Below, piece by piece: positions 14,756 through 24,941 of a DNA stretch of 64,000 nucleotides. The notes under the pieces were generated by a model that was not told the DNA's origin, searched no databases, and was given only the letters and a program-made list of their open reading frames with translations. The position numbers and the translations under genes were made by a program. Origin of the DNA: DASQFQ01 sp963730115 (GTDB lineage Bacteria > Actinomycetota > Thermoleophilia > Solirubrobacterales > Solirubrobacteraceae). The stretch's first letter is position 1; each line of letters starts with the position of its first letter. The stretch is from the NCBI GenBank assembly GCA_963730115.1, contig CAVSQM010000010.1, positions 62,001-126,000 of the forward strand, in the 5' to 3' direction.

Positions 14756-15421
14756 ATGCCGCGTTCCCTGCTCGCCGCGCTGGTCGCTGCGCTCGCAGCG
14801 ATCATGCCGGCGGCTGCCTGGGCGCAGAGCTTCGCGCAGGGCGCCCCGACCCTGACGTTCGACAAGCCGTGCTACTCGCCCGGCGACCGGATGACGTTCA
14901 CCGGCGCCGGCTTCCTGCCGGGCGCCGCCGTGGAGCTGATGTTCACCACGCCGGGCCACTCCGGCAGCTACGAGGCGCGGGCCGACGCGGCCGGCGGCAT
15001 CGAGGACCACGTCATGACCCCCGACCCCGACGATTTCCTCGCCGACGACCGCTACTCGGGCACGCTCAGCGTGACGGCCAACGGCACGACGCGCGCCGAC
15101 ATCACGCTGTCCCGCTGGGAGGTGCAGATCGAGCAGAAGAGCGGCGCGCCCGCGCGCGCGGCGAAGCCGATGCGCGTCACCGCGGTCGGCTTCACGCACG
15201 CGATCGGCGAGCCGCTGTACCTGCACTACACGCGCGCCGGCCGGCGGCTGAAGACGATCCCGCTCGGCCGCCTGCACGGCGACTGCGGCGACCGCACCCG
15301 CGTGCTCCGCCGCGGGCTTCCGCGCTCGCTGAAGGCCGGTCGCTACAAGCTCGTCTTCAGCACCTCGGCGGTCAACTCCGGGCGGACGCCGAGCTACTGG
15401 CTCAAGGCGCGCCTCCGCTAG
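14756..15421 (+). CDS. Secreted beta-rich protein, function unknown
   Basis: A 221-residue exported protein. The signal peptide is MPRSLLAALVAALAAIMPAA with cleavage near AWAQS. The mature protein reads as two Ig-like beta domains: TLTFDKPCYSPGDRMTFTGA with GFLPGAAVELMFTTPG first, then RAAKPMRVTAVGFTHAIG with EPLYLHYTRAG. The opening 'property-claim' block (CYSPGDRMTFTGAGFLPG) is typical of adhesin-like or envelope Ig folds. GAGGAGG sits six bases before the ATG. One cysteine lies in each domain (CYSPGD and DCGD). The stop overlaps malQ, which is convergent. Role unknown, probably at the cell surface. Confidence 0.7.
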   Translation: MPRSLLAALVAALAAIMPAAAWAQSFAQGAPTLTFDKPCYSPGDRMTFTGAGFLPGAAVELMFTTPGHSGSYEARADAAGGIEDHVMTPDPDDFLADDRYSGTLSVTANGTTRADITLSRWEVQIEQKSGAPARAAKPMRVTAVGFTHAIGEPLYLHYTRAGRRLKTIPLGRLHGDCGDRTRVLRRGLPRSLKAGRYKLVFSTSAVNSGRTPSYWLKARLR

Positions 15422-16644
15422 CCCGCCCCGCAGCCTCCGCGGCCTCGCGCAACCGTCGCGCGAGGTCGCGCGACGGCAGCTCTGTCAGCTGCCAGCGCCA
15501 TGAGCCTCCCTTGGTACCAGGGAGGTTCATGCGCGCCTCGCCGCCGAGCCCGAGGACGTCCTGCGCCTGCACCATCGCCAGCCGCGCGGGCGAGGCGAAC
15601 GCGAGCCGGATCAGCGACCACCACACCTCGTCCTCGCGCACGCCGGCCTCGTCGACGCTGCGGTCGACCAGCGCGCGGCGTTCGTCCGGCAGCGACTCGT
15701 ACCAGCCGCGCACCGTGTCGTGGTCGTGGGTGCCCGTGTAGGCCACGCGCGCCTCGACGTGGTTCCACGGGTTGTGCGGGCTGCTCATGTCCTGCGGGTC
15801 GAAGCCGAACTGGAGCACGACCATCCCCGGCAGCCCGAGGCCGTCGCGCAGCCGCTCGACCGCCGGCGTGATCACGCCGAGGTCCTCGGCGATCAGCGGC
15901 AGCTCGCGGTCCAGCGCGCGCGCCGCGGTGTCGAACACCGCCCGGCCCGGCCCGCGCTTCCAGCTTCCGCTCAGGGCGTGCTTGGCCCGAGCCGGCACCG
16001 ACCAGTAGGAGACGAAGCCGCGGAAGTGGTCGATGCGCGCGACGTCGAACAGCTCGAACGTGCGCCGCAGCCGGTCGACCCACCAGCGGTAGCCGCGCCG
16101 CTGCATCGCCGGCCAGTCGTACAGCGGGTTGCCCCACAGCTGGCCCTTGTCCGTGTACGCGTCCGGCGGCGTCCCCGCCACCGCGCCCGACTGGAACAGC
16201 TCGGGGTGCGCGCGGTGGTCGGCGCTGCCGGGCGCGACGTAGATCGGGACGTCGCCGATGATCCGCACGCCGCGCTCCTCGGCGTATGACCTGCAGTGCC
16301 GCCCACTCGCGGTCGAAGCGAATCTGGTCGGCGACCGCGCCGCGCGGGCCGAAGCGCGCCCAGTCCTCGATCCAGTAGCCCTCGCGCTCGCGGAAGTCCA
16401 GCTCTTCGTCGCGCGTCACACGAGCCTTCGGCGAAGCCAGCAGCCCTGGCCAGGCGGCAAACGCCGACGCCGCCTTGTACGGCGAGCGGTGCCGGTCCGG
16501 CGGGCCCAGCGGCAGCATCTGCCACCACGTCTGGCCGGCCTCCGCGAGCCAGTCCACCCACGCGTACGCGCCCGCGCCGAGCCGGCCCGCGGGGAGCGAC
16601 GTGGGGTGCAGCTGGACGCCGCTGGAAACCGGGAGATCGATCAC
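15402..16644 (-). CDS. malQ: 4-alpha-glucanotransferase (amylomaltase), frameshifted here
   Basis: A GH77 enzyme that moves maltodextrin segments between chains and releases glucose. The start GVQLHPTSLPAGRLG and WWQMLPLGP are typical. The catalytic triad appears in VARIDHFRGF (nucleophile Asp), LIAEDLGVI (acid/base Glu) and YTGTHDHDTVRGW (Asp). At about 413 residues it is shorter than the usual ~500. One extra G at 16290-16291 breaks the frame between REWAALQ and SYAEERGVRIIGDVPIY; removing it joins the halves. The GTG start lies 39 bases from divergent glgE. In this cluster it would recycle short oligosaccharides from glycogen debranching. Confidence 0.88.
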
Positions 16645-16683
16645 GAGACGTTTGGCGGCGGTCCCAATGGATACTCCGCCCCC

Positions 16684-18603
16684 ATGCCGGTACCCAACAC
16701 CAAGGGCAACCCGTCGCGCATCGTGATCCAGTACCCGGAGCCCACCGTCGACGCCGGGCGCTATCCCGCCAAGCGCGTGGTGGGTGACACGGTTCACGTC
16801 ACCGCCGACGTCTTCCGCGACGGGCACGAGATCCTCCGCGCCGTCGTGCGCTACCGCGGGCCGGGCAGCCGCCGCTGGGTCGAGTCGCCGATGCGGCCGA
16901 TCGACGCGCACGTCAACGGCGTGCGCTGGGAGGGCCACTTCCCGGTCGACACCATGGGCCGCTGGCAGTGGTCGGTCGAGGCCTGGAGCGACGTCTTCGC
17001 GACCTGGCGCGACGAGCTGCAGCGCAAGATCGCCGCCGCGCAGGAGGACCTGGCCGGCGAGCTGTCCGAGGGCGTCGTGCTGCTCGAGCAGGCCGCCGGC
17101 CGCGCCAAGGGCGCCGACAGGAAGACGATCGAGGCGGCGCTCGCGGTGCTCAAGGACCCGGCCTCACCCACGGACTCCGCGCTCGCGCCCGACCTGTTCG
17201 CCGCCATGGAGCGGGCCTCCGAGCGCACCGGCGCCACCCAGCTCGACACGCCGCAGGTCATCGAGGTCGACCGCGTCCCCGCCGCCTTCGCGTCCTGGTA
17301 CGAGCTGTTCCCGCGCTCGTGGGGCGGCCTCAAGGAGGTCGAGAAGCAGATCCCGGCGATCGCCGAGCTCGGCTTCGACGTCCTCTACTTCCCGCCCATC
17401 CACCCGATCGGCATCAAGGCGCGCAAGGGCCGCAACAACACGCTCACCGCCGGCCCCGACGACCCCGGCTCGCCGTACGCGATCGGCGGCAAGGAGGGCG
17501 GCCACGACGCCGTCCACCCGGAGCTCGGCACGCAGGACGACGTCCGCGCCGTCTGCGCCACCGCGCGCGAGCACGGCATGGACGTCTGCCTCGACCTGGC
17601 GCTGAACTCGTCCCCCGACCACCCGTGGCTCAGGGACCACCCGGAGTGGTTCCAGCAGCGGCCCGACGGCACGCTCAAGTACGCCGAGAACCCGCCCAAG
17701 CGCTACCAGGACATCTACAACTTCAACTGGGACACGCCGGCCTGGCGCGAGCTGTGGCAGGCGTGGCGCGACGTGGTCATCCACTGGGTCGACGCCGGCA
17801 TCAAGTTCTACCGCGTCGACAACCCGCACACGAAGCCGTTCCCGTTCTGGGAGTGGCTGATCAAGGAGGTCCACGCGCACGACCGCAGCGTGGTCTTCCT
17901 CGCCGAGGCGTTCACCCGCCGCGCCGTCATGCGCCAGCTCGCGAAGATCGGCTTCACCCAGTCCTACACGTACTTCACGTGGAAGAACTCGCGCTGGGAG
18001 CTGACCGAGTACGTCAACGAGCTCGCCCACGGGCCGGAGCGCGAGTACTTCCGCCCCAACTTCTTCATCAACACGCCCGACATCCTCCACGCCTACCTGC
18101 AGCACGGCGGGCCGCCGGCCTTCGCGTCGCGGCTCGTGCTGGCCGGGACGCTCAGCCCCAGCTACGGCATCTACTCGGGCTACGAGTGGTTCGAGAACGT
18201 GCCGGTGCGCGAGGGCTCCGAGGAGTACCTCAACTCCGAGAAGTACGAGATCCGCGAGCGCAAGCTCGACGGCCCGCTGCTGCCGATGGTCCGCCGCATC
18301 AACGAGATCCGCCGCGAGAACCCCGCGCTGCAGCGGCTCGAGAACGTCCACTTCATCGACTCCCACAACGAGGCACTGATCGCCTATGTCAAGAGCTCAC
18401 CGGGCAACACGGTGATCTGCGTCGTCAACATCGACCCCCACAACGTGCAGGAGGGCGCGGGCGTGATCCCCGCGCACCTCGGCCTGCCGCCCGCCTTCGC
18501 GGTCCACGACCTGCTGTCGGGCGACCACTTCGACTGGCGCATCGGGGCCAACTACGTGCGCCTCGAGCCGGGTGCCGCGCACGTGCTGAGGGTCGACCAG
18601 TGA
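16684..18603 (+). CDS. glgE: Alpha-1,4-glucan:maltose-1-phosphate maltosyltransferase
   Basis: A 639-residue GH13_3 enzyme that extends alpha-1,4-glucan by two glucose units from maltose 1-phosphate. An N-terminal beta domain and helical insert (about 1-190) precede the barrel, which opens VDRVPAAFASWYELFPRSWG. The nucleophile is Asp379 in FYRVDNPHTKPFPF and the acid/base Glu408 in VFLAEAFTR. The 29-residue spacing equals that of characterised Streptomyces GlgE, as I recall it. PIHPIGIKARKGRNN is a GlgE hallmark. It is the first gene of glgE-treS-pep2-glgB; its stop overlaps the treS start (GTGA). It needs maltose 1-phosphate from the adjacent maltokinase. Confidence 0.95.
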   Translation: MPVPNTKGNPSRIVIQYPEPTVDAGRYPAKRVVGDTVHVTADVFRDGHEILRAVVRYRGPGSRRWVESPMRPIDAHVNGVRWEGHFPVDTMGRWQWSVEAWSDVFATWRDELQRKIAAAQEDLAGELSEGVVLLEQAAGRAKGADRKTIEAALAVLKDPASPTDSALAPDLFAAMERASERTGATQLDTPQVIEVDRVPAAFASWYELFPRSWGGLKEVEKQIPAIAELGFDVLYFPPIHPIGIKARKGRNNTLTAGPDDPGSPYAIGGKEGGHDAVHPELGTQDDVRAVCATAREHGMDVCLDLALNSSPDHPWLRDHPEWFQQRPDGTLKYAENPPKRYQDIYNFNWDTPAWRELWQAWRDVVIHWVDAGIKFYRVDNPHTKPFPFWEWLIKEVHAHDRSVVFLAEAFTRRAVMRQLAKIGFTQSYTYFTWKNSRWELTEYVNELAHGPEREYFRPNFFINTPDILHAYLQHGGPPAFASRLVLAGTLSPSYGIYSGYEWFENVPVREGSEEYLNSEKYEIRERKLDGPLLPMVRRINEIRRENPALQRLENVHFIDSHNEALIAYVKSSPGNTVICVVNIDPHNVQEGAGVIPAHLGLPPAFAVHDLLSGDHFDWRIGANYVRLEPGAAHVLRVDQ

Positions 18604-20310
18604 GCGATCCCGGCCACTGGTTCGAGAAGGAGCCGCTGTGGTTCAAGACCGCGGTCTTCTACGAGATCCACATCCGCGGCTTCTTCGACGGCAACGGCGA
18701 CGGCTCCGGTGACTTCCGCGGGCTGATCGAGAAGCTCGACTACCTGCAGTGGCTGGGCATCGACTGCATCTGGCTGCTGCCCTACTACTCCTCGCCGCTG
18801 CGCGACGGCGGCTACGACATCGCCGACTTCTTCGAGATCCACCCGGACTACGGCAAGGTCGACGACGTGCGCGACTTCATCGAGGCCGCCCACCAGCGCG
18901 GCATCCGCGTGATCGCCGACCTCGTCATGAACCACACGTCCTCCGACCACGCGTGGTTCCAGGAGTCGCGCTCGAGCCCCGACAACCCCAAGCGCGACTG
19001 GTACGTGTGGTCCGACACGGTCCACAGGTACGAGGACGCCCGGATCATCTTCACCGACACGGAGACCTCGAACTGGACGTGGGACGAGCAGGCCCAGGCC
19101 TACTTCTGGCACCGCTTCTTCTCCCACCAGCCCGACCTCAACTACGACAACCCCGAGGTCGCGGAGGCGATGCTCGAGGTGCTGCGCTTCTGGCTCGACC
19201 TCGGGCTCGACGGCTTCCGCCTCGACGCCGTGCCCTACCTCTACGAGCGCGAGGGCACCAACGGCGAGAACCTGCCCGAGACGCACGACTACCTGAAGCG
19301 CGTCCGCGCGGAGATCGACAAGAACTACCCCGACCGCGTGCTGCTCGCCGAGGCCAACCAGTGGCCGGCCGACGTCGTCGAGTACTTCGGCGACGGCGAC
19401 GAGTGCCCACATGGCCTTCCACTTCCCGGTCATGCCGCGCATGTTCATGGCGGTGCGGCGGGAGGAGTCGACGCCGATCTACGAGATCCTCGCCCAGACG
19501 CCGCCGATCCCCGAGAACTGCCAGTGGGGCCTGTTCCTCCGCAACCACGACGAGCTGACGCTCGAGATGGTCACCGACGAGGAGCGCGACTACATGTACG
19601 CGGAGTACGCCAAGGACCCGCGCATGAAGATCAACGTCGGCATCCGCAAGCGCCTGGCCCCGCTGCTCGACAACGGCCGCGACGAGATCGAGCTGATGAA
19701 CGCGATCCTGTTCTCGCTGCCGGGCTCGCCGGTCCTCTACTACGGCGACGAGATCGCGATGGGCGACAACGTCTTCCTCGGCGACCGCGACGGCGTGCGC
19801 ACGCCGATGCAGTGGACGGGCGACCGCAACGGCGGCTTCTCGCGCGCGGACTTCGCGCAGCTCTACGCGCCGCCGCTGATGGACCCGGTGTACGGCTTCC
19901 AGGCCGTCAACGTCGAGGCGCAGCTGCGCCACTCGACGTCGCTGCTGCGCTGGATGCGGCGCTTCATCTCGCTGCGCAAGGAGCACCCGGTGTTCGGGCT
20001 CGGCACCTACGAGCCGCTGGCGCCGTCGAACCCGCGCATCTTCGCCCACGTCCGCCGCTACGAGGACGACCTGATGCTGTGCGTGCACAACCTCGCGCGC
20101 TCGGCCCAGGCGGTCGAGCTCGACCTGTCCGAGTACGAGGGGCGCTACCCGGTCGAGCTGTTCGGCCGCTCGCGCTTCCCGCGCATCGGCGAGCTGCCGT
20201 ACCTGCTGACGCTGGCGCCGCGCGGCTTCTACTGGTTCCAGCTGGCCGAGCCGGAGCCCGAACAGCGGACCGGCGAGTTCGCGGCCCTCAAGGAGGCGCC
20301 CGATGAGTGA
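18600..20310 (+). CDS. treS: Trehalose synthase (frameshifted here)
   Basis: A GH13_16 enzyme interconverting trehalose and maltose, reconstructed at 569 residues. Features are GFFDGNGDGSGDFRGLIEKL, WLLPYYSSPLRDGGYD and the catalytic residues Asp209 (FRLDAVPYLYEREGT), Glu251 (LLAEANQWP) and Asp317 (NHDELTLEMV). One extra C in the CCC at 19406-19408 splits the invariant stretch GDECHMAFHFPVMPR; dropping it restores the family sequence exactly, which is strong evidence of a sequence error. GTG start overlaps the glgE stop and the end overlaps pep2 by eight bases. TreS supplies maltose to Pep2. The C-terminal beta domain ends shortly after FYWFQLAEP; there is no fused maltokinase. Confidence 0.93.
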
Positions 20311-21694
20311 CCTGCTCGCACCGCTCCACGAGGACACGCTGCGCGAGTGGTTCGTGCCGCAGCGCTGGTTCGGCTCCAAGGCGTCGCGAGGTCGCGCACC
20401 TCAACGTGCTCGAGGCGTTCACGCTCCGCGACGAGTCGCCGCAGCTCGTGCTCGCGCTGGTCGAGGCGCGCTTCCCGACGGGGACGCACGAGGTCTACCA
20501 GGTGCCCGATCGGCATCCGGCCCGCCTCCGAGGGCTGGAGCGAGCGCGTGATCGCCGAGGTCGACGGCAACACCTACTACGACGCGCTCGCCGACCCCGC
20601 GCACGCGCGCGAGCTGCTGCACCTGATGCGCGCCGAGCGCCGACGTGCAGGCGGGCGAGGGGATGCTCGCGTTCCGCTGGTCCGGCGGCGCCGGGCGAGG
20701 GCGGGACCGTCGACGTGCGGCCGGTCGGCGTCGAGCAGTCGAACTCGTCGATCGTGTTCGGCGAGGCGCTGATCCTCAAGGCGTTCCGGCGCGTCGAGCC
20801 GGGCGTCAACCCCGAGCTCGAGCTGCTGCGCTTCCTGTCCGAGCGCGACTTCCCGCACATCGCGCCGATCGCCGGCTGGTTCCAGTACGACGGGCGGCTG
20901 ATGGACGCGACGCTCGGCGTGCTGCAGGAGTACCTGGCGGGCGCGCAGGACGGCTGGGAGCTCGCGCTCGACGCGCTGGCGCCGCGATCCCGAGGCGTTC
21001 CTCGCCCAGGTGCGCGCGCTCGGCGTCGTCACCGGCGAGCTGCACACCGCGCTCGGCTCGGAGGCGTCCGACCCGGCGTTCGCGCCCGAGGAGCCGAGCA
21101 CCGAGGCGATCTCGATCCTCACCGCGACGATCGACGAGGAGATCGAGCGGATCTTCGTCGAGCTCCCCGACGACCCGGCGATCGACCCGATCCGCGGCCG
21201 CGGCCAGGACGTGCAGGAGCGGCTGCAGATGCTCGCGGCGGTCGGCACCGCGCGGGCGCGTGATCCGCACCCACGGCGACTACCACCTCGGCCAGACCAT
21301 GCTCGCCGAGCGCGGCTGGGTGATCCTCGACTTCGAGGGCGAGCCGGCGCGGCCGATGTCGCAGCGGCGGCTCAAGCGCTCGCCGCTGCGCGACGTCGCG
21401 GGCATGCTGCGCTCGTTCTCCTACGCCGCGGCCGGCTCGCGGATCCTGCGCGACGCGCCGGCGCCCGAGGGCTGGGAGGACCGCGCGCGCGAGACGTTCC
21501 TCGACGGCTACTTCGAGACCGTCGACCCGGCGCTGCTGCCGCCCGGCGACGAGGCGACGCGCAAGATGCTGTCGATCTTCGAGCTCGAGAAGGCGGTCTA
21601 CGAGCTGCGCTACGAGCTCAACAACCGGCCCGACTGGGTCGCCATCCCGGTGGCGGGCATCGTCCGGCTGCTCGAATCGAACGGAGGATCATGA
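20303..21694 (+). CDS. pep2: Maltokinase (six frameshifts in this sequence)
   Basis: Reconstructed at about 461 residues, the normal length. It phosphorylates maltose to maltose 1-phosphate with ATP. Order of blocks: LREWFVPQRWFGSK, NVLEAFTLRDESPQLVLALV, VGVEQSNSSIVFGEALILKAF (nucleotide-binding lobe), the APH-like catalytic loop RTHGDYHLGQTML, and VILDFEGEPARP, the DFE metal site. Frame breaks fall near 20385, 20506, 20638, 20691, 20982 and 21253, each fixed by removing one base; 1392 minus 6 is divisible by three, as required. No internal stop remains after repair. ATG overlaps treS and the stop overlaps the glgB start (ATGA). Confidence 0.88.
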
Positions 21695-23859
21695 GCGCCG
21701 ACCCGCACGCCTTCCGCGGCGCCCACCCGACCGAGGGCGGCGTGGTCATCCGCACCGTCCGCCCGGCGGCAAAGCAGGTCACCGTCTACGTGAAGGACAA
21801 GCCGGTCGCCGAGCTCGAGCCCGCCGACACCGACGGGCTGTTCGAGGGCGTGGTGCCAAGGGCGAAGCTGCCGCTGGCCTACCAGCTCGAGGTCGACTAC
21901 GGCGAGGGCGGGACGTTCCGGATCGAGGACCCCTACCGCTTCCCGCCGACGGTCGGCGAGCTCGACCTGCACCTCGCGGGCGAGGGCCGCCACGAGGAGA
22001 TCTACGGGCGCCTCGGCGCGCACGTGATCGAGCACGAGGGCGTGCGCGGGCACCTCGTTCGCGGTCTGGGCGCCGGCGGCGCAGTCGGTGTCGGTGGTCG
22101 GCGACCTCAACGGCTGGGACGGCCGCCTGCACCCGATGCGCTCGCTGGGCTCGAGCGGGATCTGGGAGCTGTTCGTGCCCGAGGTCGGCGCCGGCACGAA
22201 CTACAAGTACGAGATCACGGGGCCCGACGGCGACCGCTTCCACAAGGCCGACCCGTACGCGTTCCAGGCCGAGCACCCGCCCAAGACCGCCTCGATCGTG
22301 CACGAGCCGCAGCACGAGTGGCGCGACGCGAAGTGGATGGAGCAGCGGCACAAGAGCACGCCGCTGGACGAGCCGATGTCGGTCTACGAGGTCCACCTCG
22401 GCTCGTGGCGGCTGAACCCGCTCGAGGACAACCGCTCGCTGACCTACCTCGAGCTGGCCGACGAGCTCGCCGCCTACGCGAAGGACATGGGCTTCACCCA
22501 CCTCGAGCTGCTGCCGGTCATGCACCACCCGTTCAGCGGCTCGTGGGGCTACCAGGTGACCGGCTACTACGCGCCGTCGCCGCGCTTCGGCTCGCCCGAC
22601 GACTTCCGCGAGTTCGTCGACCGCCTGCACGGCCACGGCCTCGGCGTGATCCTCGACTGGGTGCCGGCGCACTTCCCGCGCGACGAGTTCGCGCTCGCGC
22701 GCTTCGACGGCACCGCGCTGTACGAGCACGCCGACCCGCGGCGGGGCGCGCACCCGGACTGGGGCACGCTGGTGTTCAACTACGGGCGCCACGAGGTCCG
22801 GAACTTCCTCGTCGCCAACGCGCTGTTCTGGATGCGCGAGTACCACGTCGACGGCATCCGGGTCGACGCGGTCGCGTCGATGCTCTACCTCGACTACTCG
22901 CGCGAGGAGGGCCAGTGGGTGCCGAACGAGTTCGGCGGCCGCGAGGACCTCGACGCGGTGTCGTTCCTCAAGGAGCTCAACGAGGTGCTGTACGCGCGCG
23001 AGCCCGGCGTCGTCTCGGCGGCCGAGGAGTCGACCGCGTGGCCGGGCGTCTCGCGCCCGACGTACCTCGGCGGCCTCGGCTTCGGCTTCAAGTGGAACAT
23101 GGGCTGGATGCACGACACGCTGGCCTACTTCCAGCAGGACCCGATCTACCGCCGCTACCACCACCACGAGCTGACGTTCTCGCTCGTCTACGCGTTCACG
23201 GAGAACTTCATCCTGCCGCTGTCGCACGACGAGGTCGTGCACGGCAAGGGCTCGCTGATCAACAAGATGCCGGGCGACGACTGGCAGAAGCGCGCGAACC
23301 TGCGCGCGCTGTACGCGTTCATGTGGGCGCACCCCGGCAAGAAGCTGCTGTTCATGGGCCAGGAGTTCGCGCCAGTACGCCGAGTGGAGCCACGAGCGCT
23401 CGCTCGACTGGCACCTGCTCGAGCAGCCCGAGCACTCGGGCATCCAGTCGCTGGTGCGCGACCTGAACCGCATCTACAAGGACGAGCCGGCGCTGTGGGA
23501 GCTCGACTTCGAGGGCGAGGGCTTCTGGTGGCTCGAGCCCAACGACGCGGAGTCCAACGTCGTCGCCTTCGGGCGCGTCTCGAAGGGCGGCGAGCGCGTG
23601 CTGCTGTTCGTGGCGAACCTGTCGCCGGTGCCGCGCGGGCCGTACCGGCTGGGGCTGCCGCGGCCGGGCCGCTGGGTCGAGGCGATCAACACCGACTCGA
23701 CCTACTACGGCGGCACCGACACCGGCAACTTCGGCGGCGTCGAGGCCGAGCCGATCCCGTGGCACAACCAGGCGTTCTCGGCGGAGATCACGCTCCCGCC
23801 GCTGGGCGCGATCTGGCTCGTGCCGGAGGAGAAGGGAGGTCAGCTCCAAGAAGCGGTGA
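21691..23859 (+). CDS. glgB: 1,4-alpha-glucan branching enzyme (frameshifted here)
   Basis: A GH13_9 enzyme adding alpha-1,6 branches. The N-terminal CBM48 region contains GVRGTSFAVWAPAA and VVGDLNGWDGRLHPM. The barrel holds Asp392 (GIRVDAVASMLYLDYSR), Glu445 (VSAAEESTAWPGV) and the Asp in PLSHDEVVHGKGSL. Extra bases at 22048-22050 and 23372-23373 (GQEFAQYAEWS) break the frame. A third near 23828 would give the plausible end LVPERREVSSKKR at 23859; without it the frame runs on to 24032, opposite a convergent gene with good codon use. The first option gives 721 residues, normal for the family. Last of the glgE operon. Confidence 0.9.
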
Positions 23860-24928
23860 CGCTCGGCGTCACGGTGCCGGTCCCGCTGCCGTTCGAGATG
23901 TCGAACGTGAACTGGAGCGTGCTTGCCTCGCGGCCCCAGGCGTCGATGGCGTCGCCGGCGTTGCCCGGAACGATCGCGAGGTCGCGTCGCGTCAGACACG
24001 TGGCGCTGCAGCCGCCGGGATCGCGTAGTTGACCTGACGCCGGGGGTCGCGCCCACGAGGGCACGCACGCGGGTGACCGTCACCGTCGTCGTCTGCGCCC
24101 GGCGCCGGGGCAGTTGACCGTCGGCCCGTCGAACGTCGCGCTGCCCGGTGCGCGCACGAACACCTCCTGGCCGAACGCGCTCGTCTGCCCGCGGGCGTTC
24201 CTGACCGTGAGCCGCACCGTGTAGCGGCCGGGCTGGGCGAAGGCGTGCCCGACGTTCCTGCCGGCCGCGGTGGCGCCGTCGCCGAAGTCCCACGTCCACT
24301 CGACGAGGTCGGTGCCCTGCGAGGCGTCGTTGAACGCGACGTTGGCGGCGGCGGTGAGCGGGTCCTCGGGCGTGAGGCCGTCCGCGAGCGCGAAGCGCGC
24401 GGCCGGGGGCGTGAAGCCCGGGGCGGGCACGGGCGCCGGCGCGGCGGGCGGGGCGATGGGGACCGTGATGCCGCCGCCGCAGACGGCCCGGCGCCGCTCG
24501 ATCACCCGCAGGCGGCCGCGGATCGCCGGGCGGCCCTTGCGCAGCGGGCGCAGCTTGCGCGCGAGTCGCGTGAGCGCGGCGCAGTCGTCGGTGGCCCTCC
24601 GGAGCCGCTTCGTCACCCGCTCGCCGCGGGTGCGGACGGTCACGCTCGCGAGGTTGCGGGCGTCGCCGGCGAACACGAAGTCGATGCGCCGGCGGCCCTT
24701 GATCACCGTCGAGCGGCGCGTCGAGCCCTTGGAGCCGGCGCGGCGCTTGAAGCTGACGCCGATCTTGCCCCGGAGCGGGGCGCGCAGCGTGACGCGGACG
24801 AGCGCCCCGGCGGACGCGGTGTACGCCTCGACCTTGCGGATGTCCTGGCCCGGCTTCACCGCACCGTGGGCGGCGCCGGGGATGAGGAGAGGAAGCGCGA
24901 GCAGCGCCACAGCAAAGCGTCCGTGCAT
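23840..24928 (-). CDS. Secreted PKD-domain protein (C-terminal frames uncertain)
   Basis: An exported protein with signal peptide MHGRFAVALLALPLLIPGAA. About 150 residues of Arg-rich, Ig-like beta sequence follow, then a Pro/Ala linker (PIAPPAAPAPVPAPG) and a PKD domain with the classic VEWTWDFGDGATAAGRNVGHAF...YTVRLTV. After VNCPGAG an extra G near 24104 shifts the frame into ADDDGDG, like a calcium-binding type-3 repeat. The segment ending GTGTVTPSVTASWS* at 23840 has good codon bias and is probably the true C-terminus, but the path between (24000-24100) needs two more shifts that I cannot place. PKD and DxDxDG repeats imply a surface adhesion or carbohydrate-binding role. Confidence 0.6.
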
Positions 24929-24941
24929 GCTGTGGCGGACC

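Noticed and set aside
19406..19408. Programmed ribosomal frameshift in treS
   Set aside because: There is no slippery heptamer or downstream pseudoknot signal, the shift requires skipping one base, and similar breaks occur in many unrelated genes nearby. A sequence error is simpler.
20303..21694. pep2 as a pseudogene
   Set aside because: After removing six single bases the protein is full length with all catalytic residues and no stop codons. Decay would also show deletions and substitutions.
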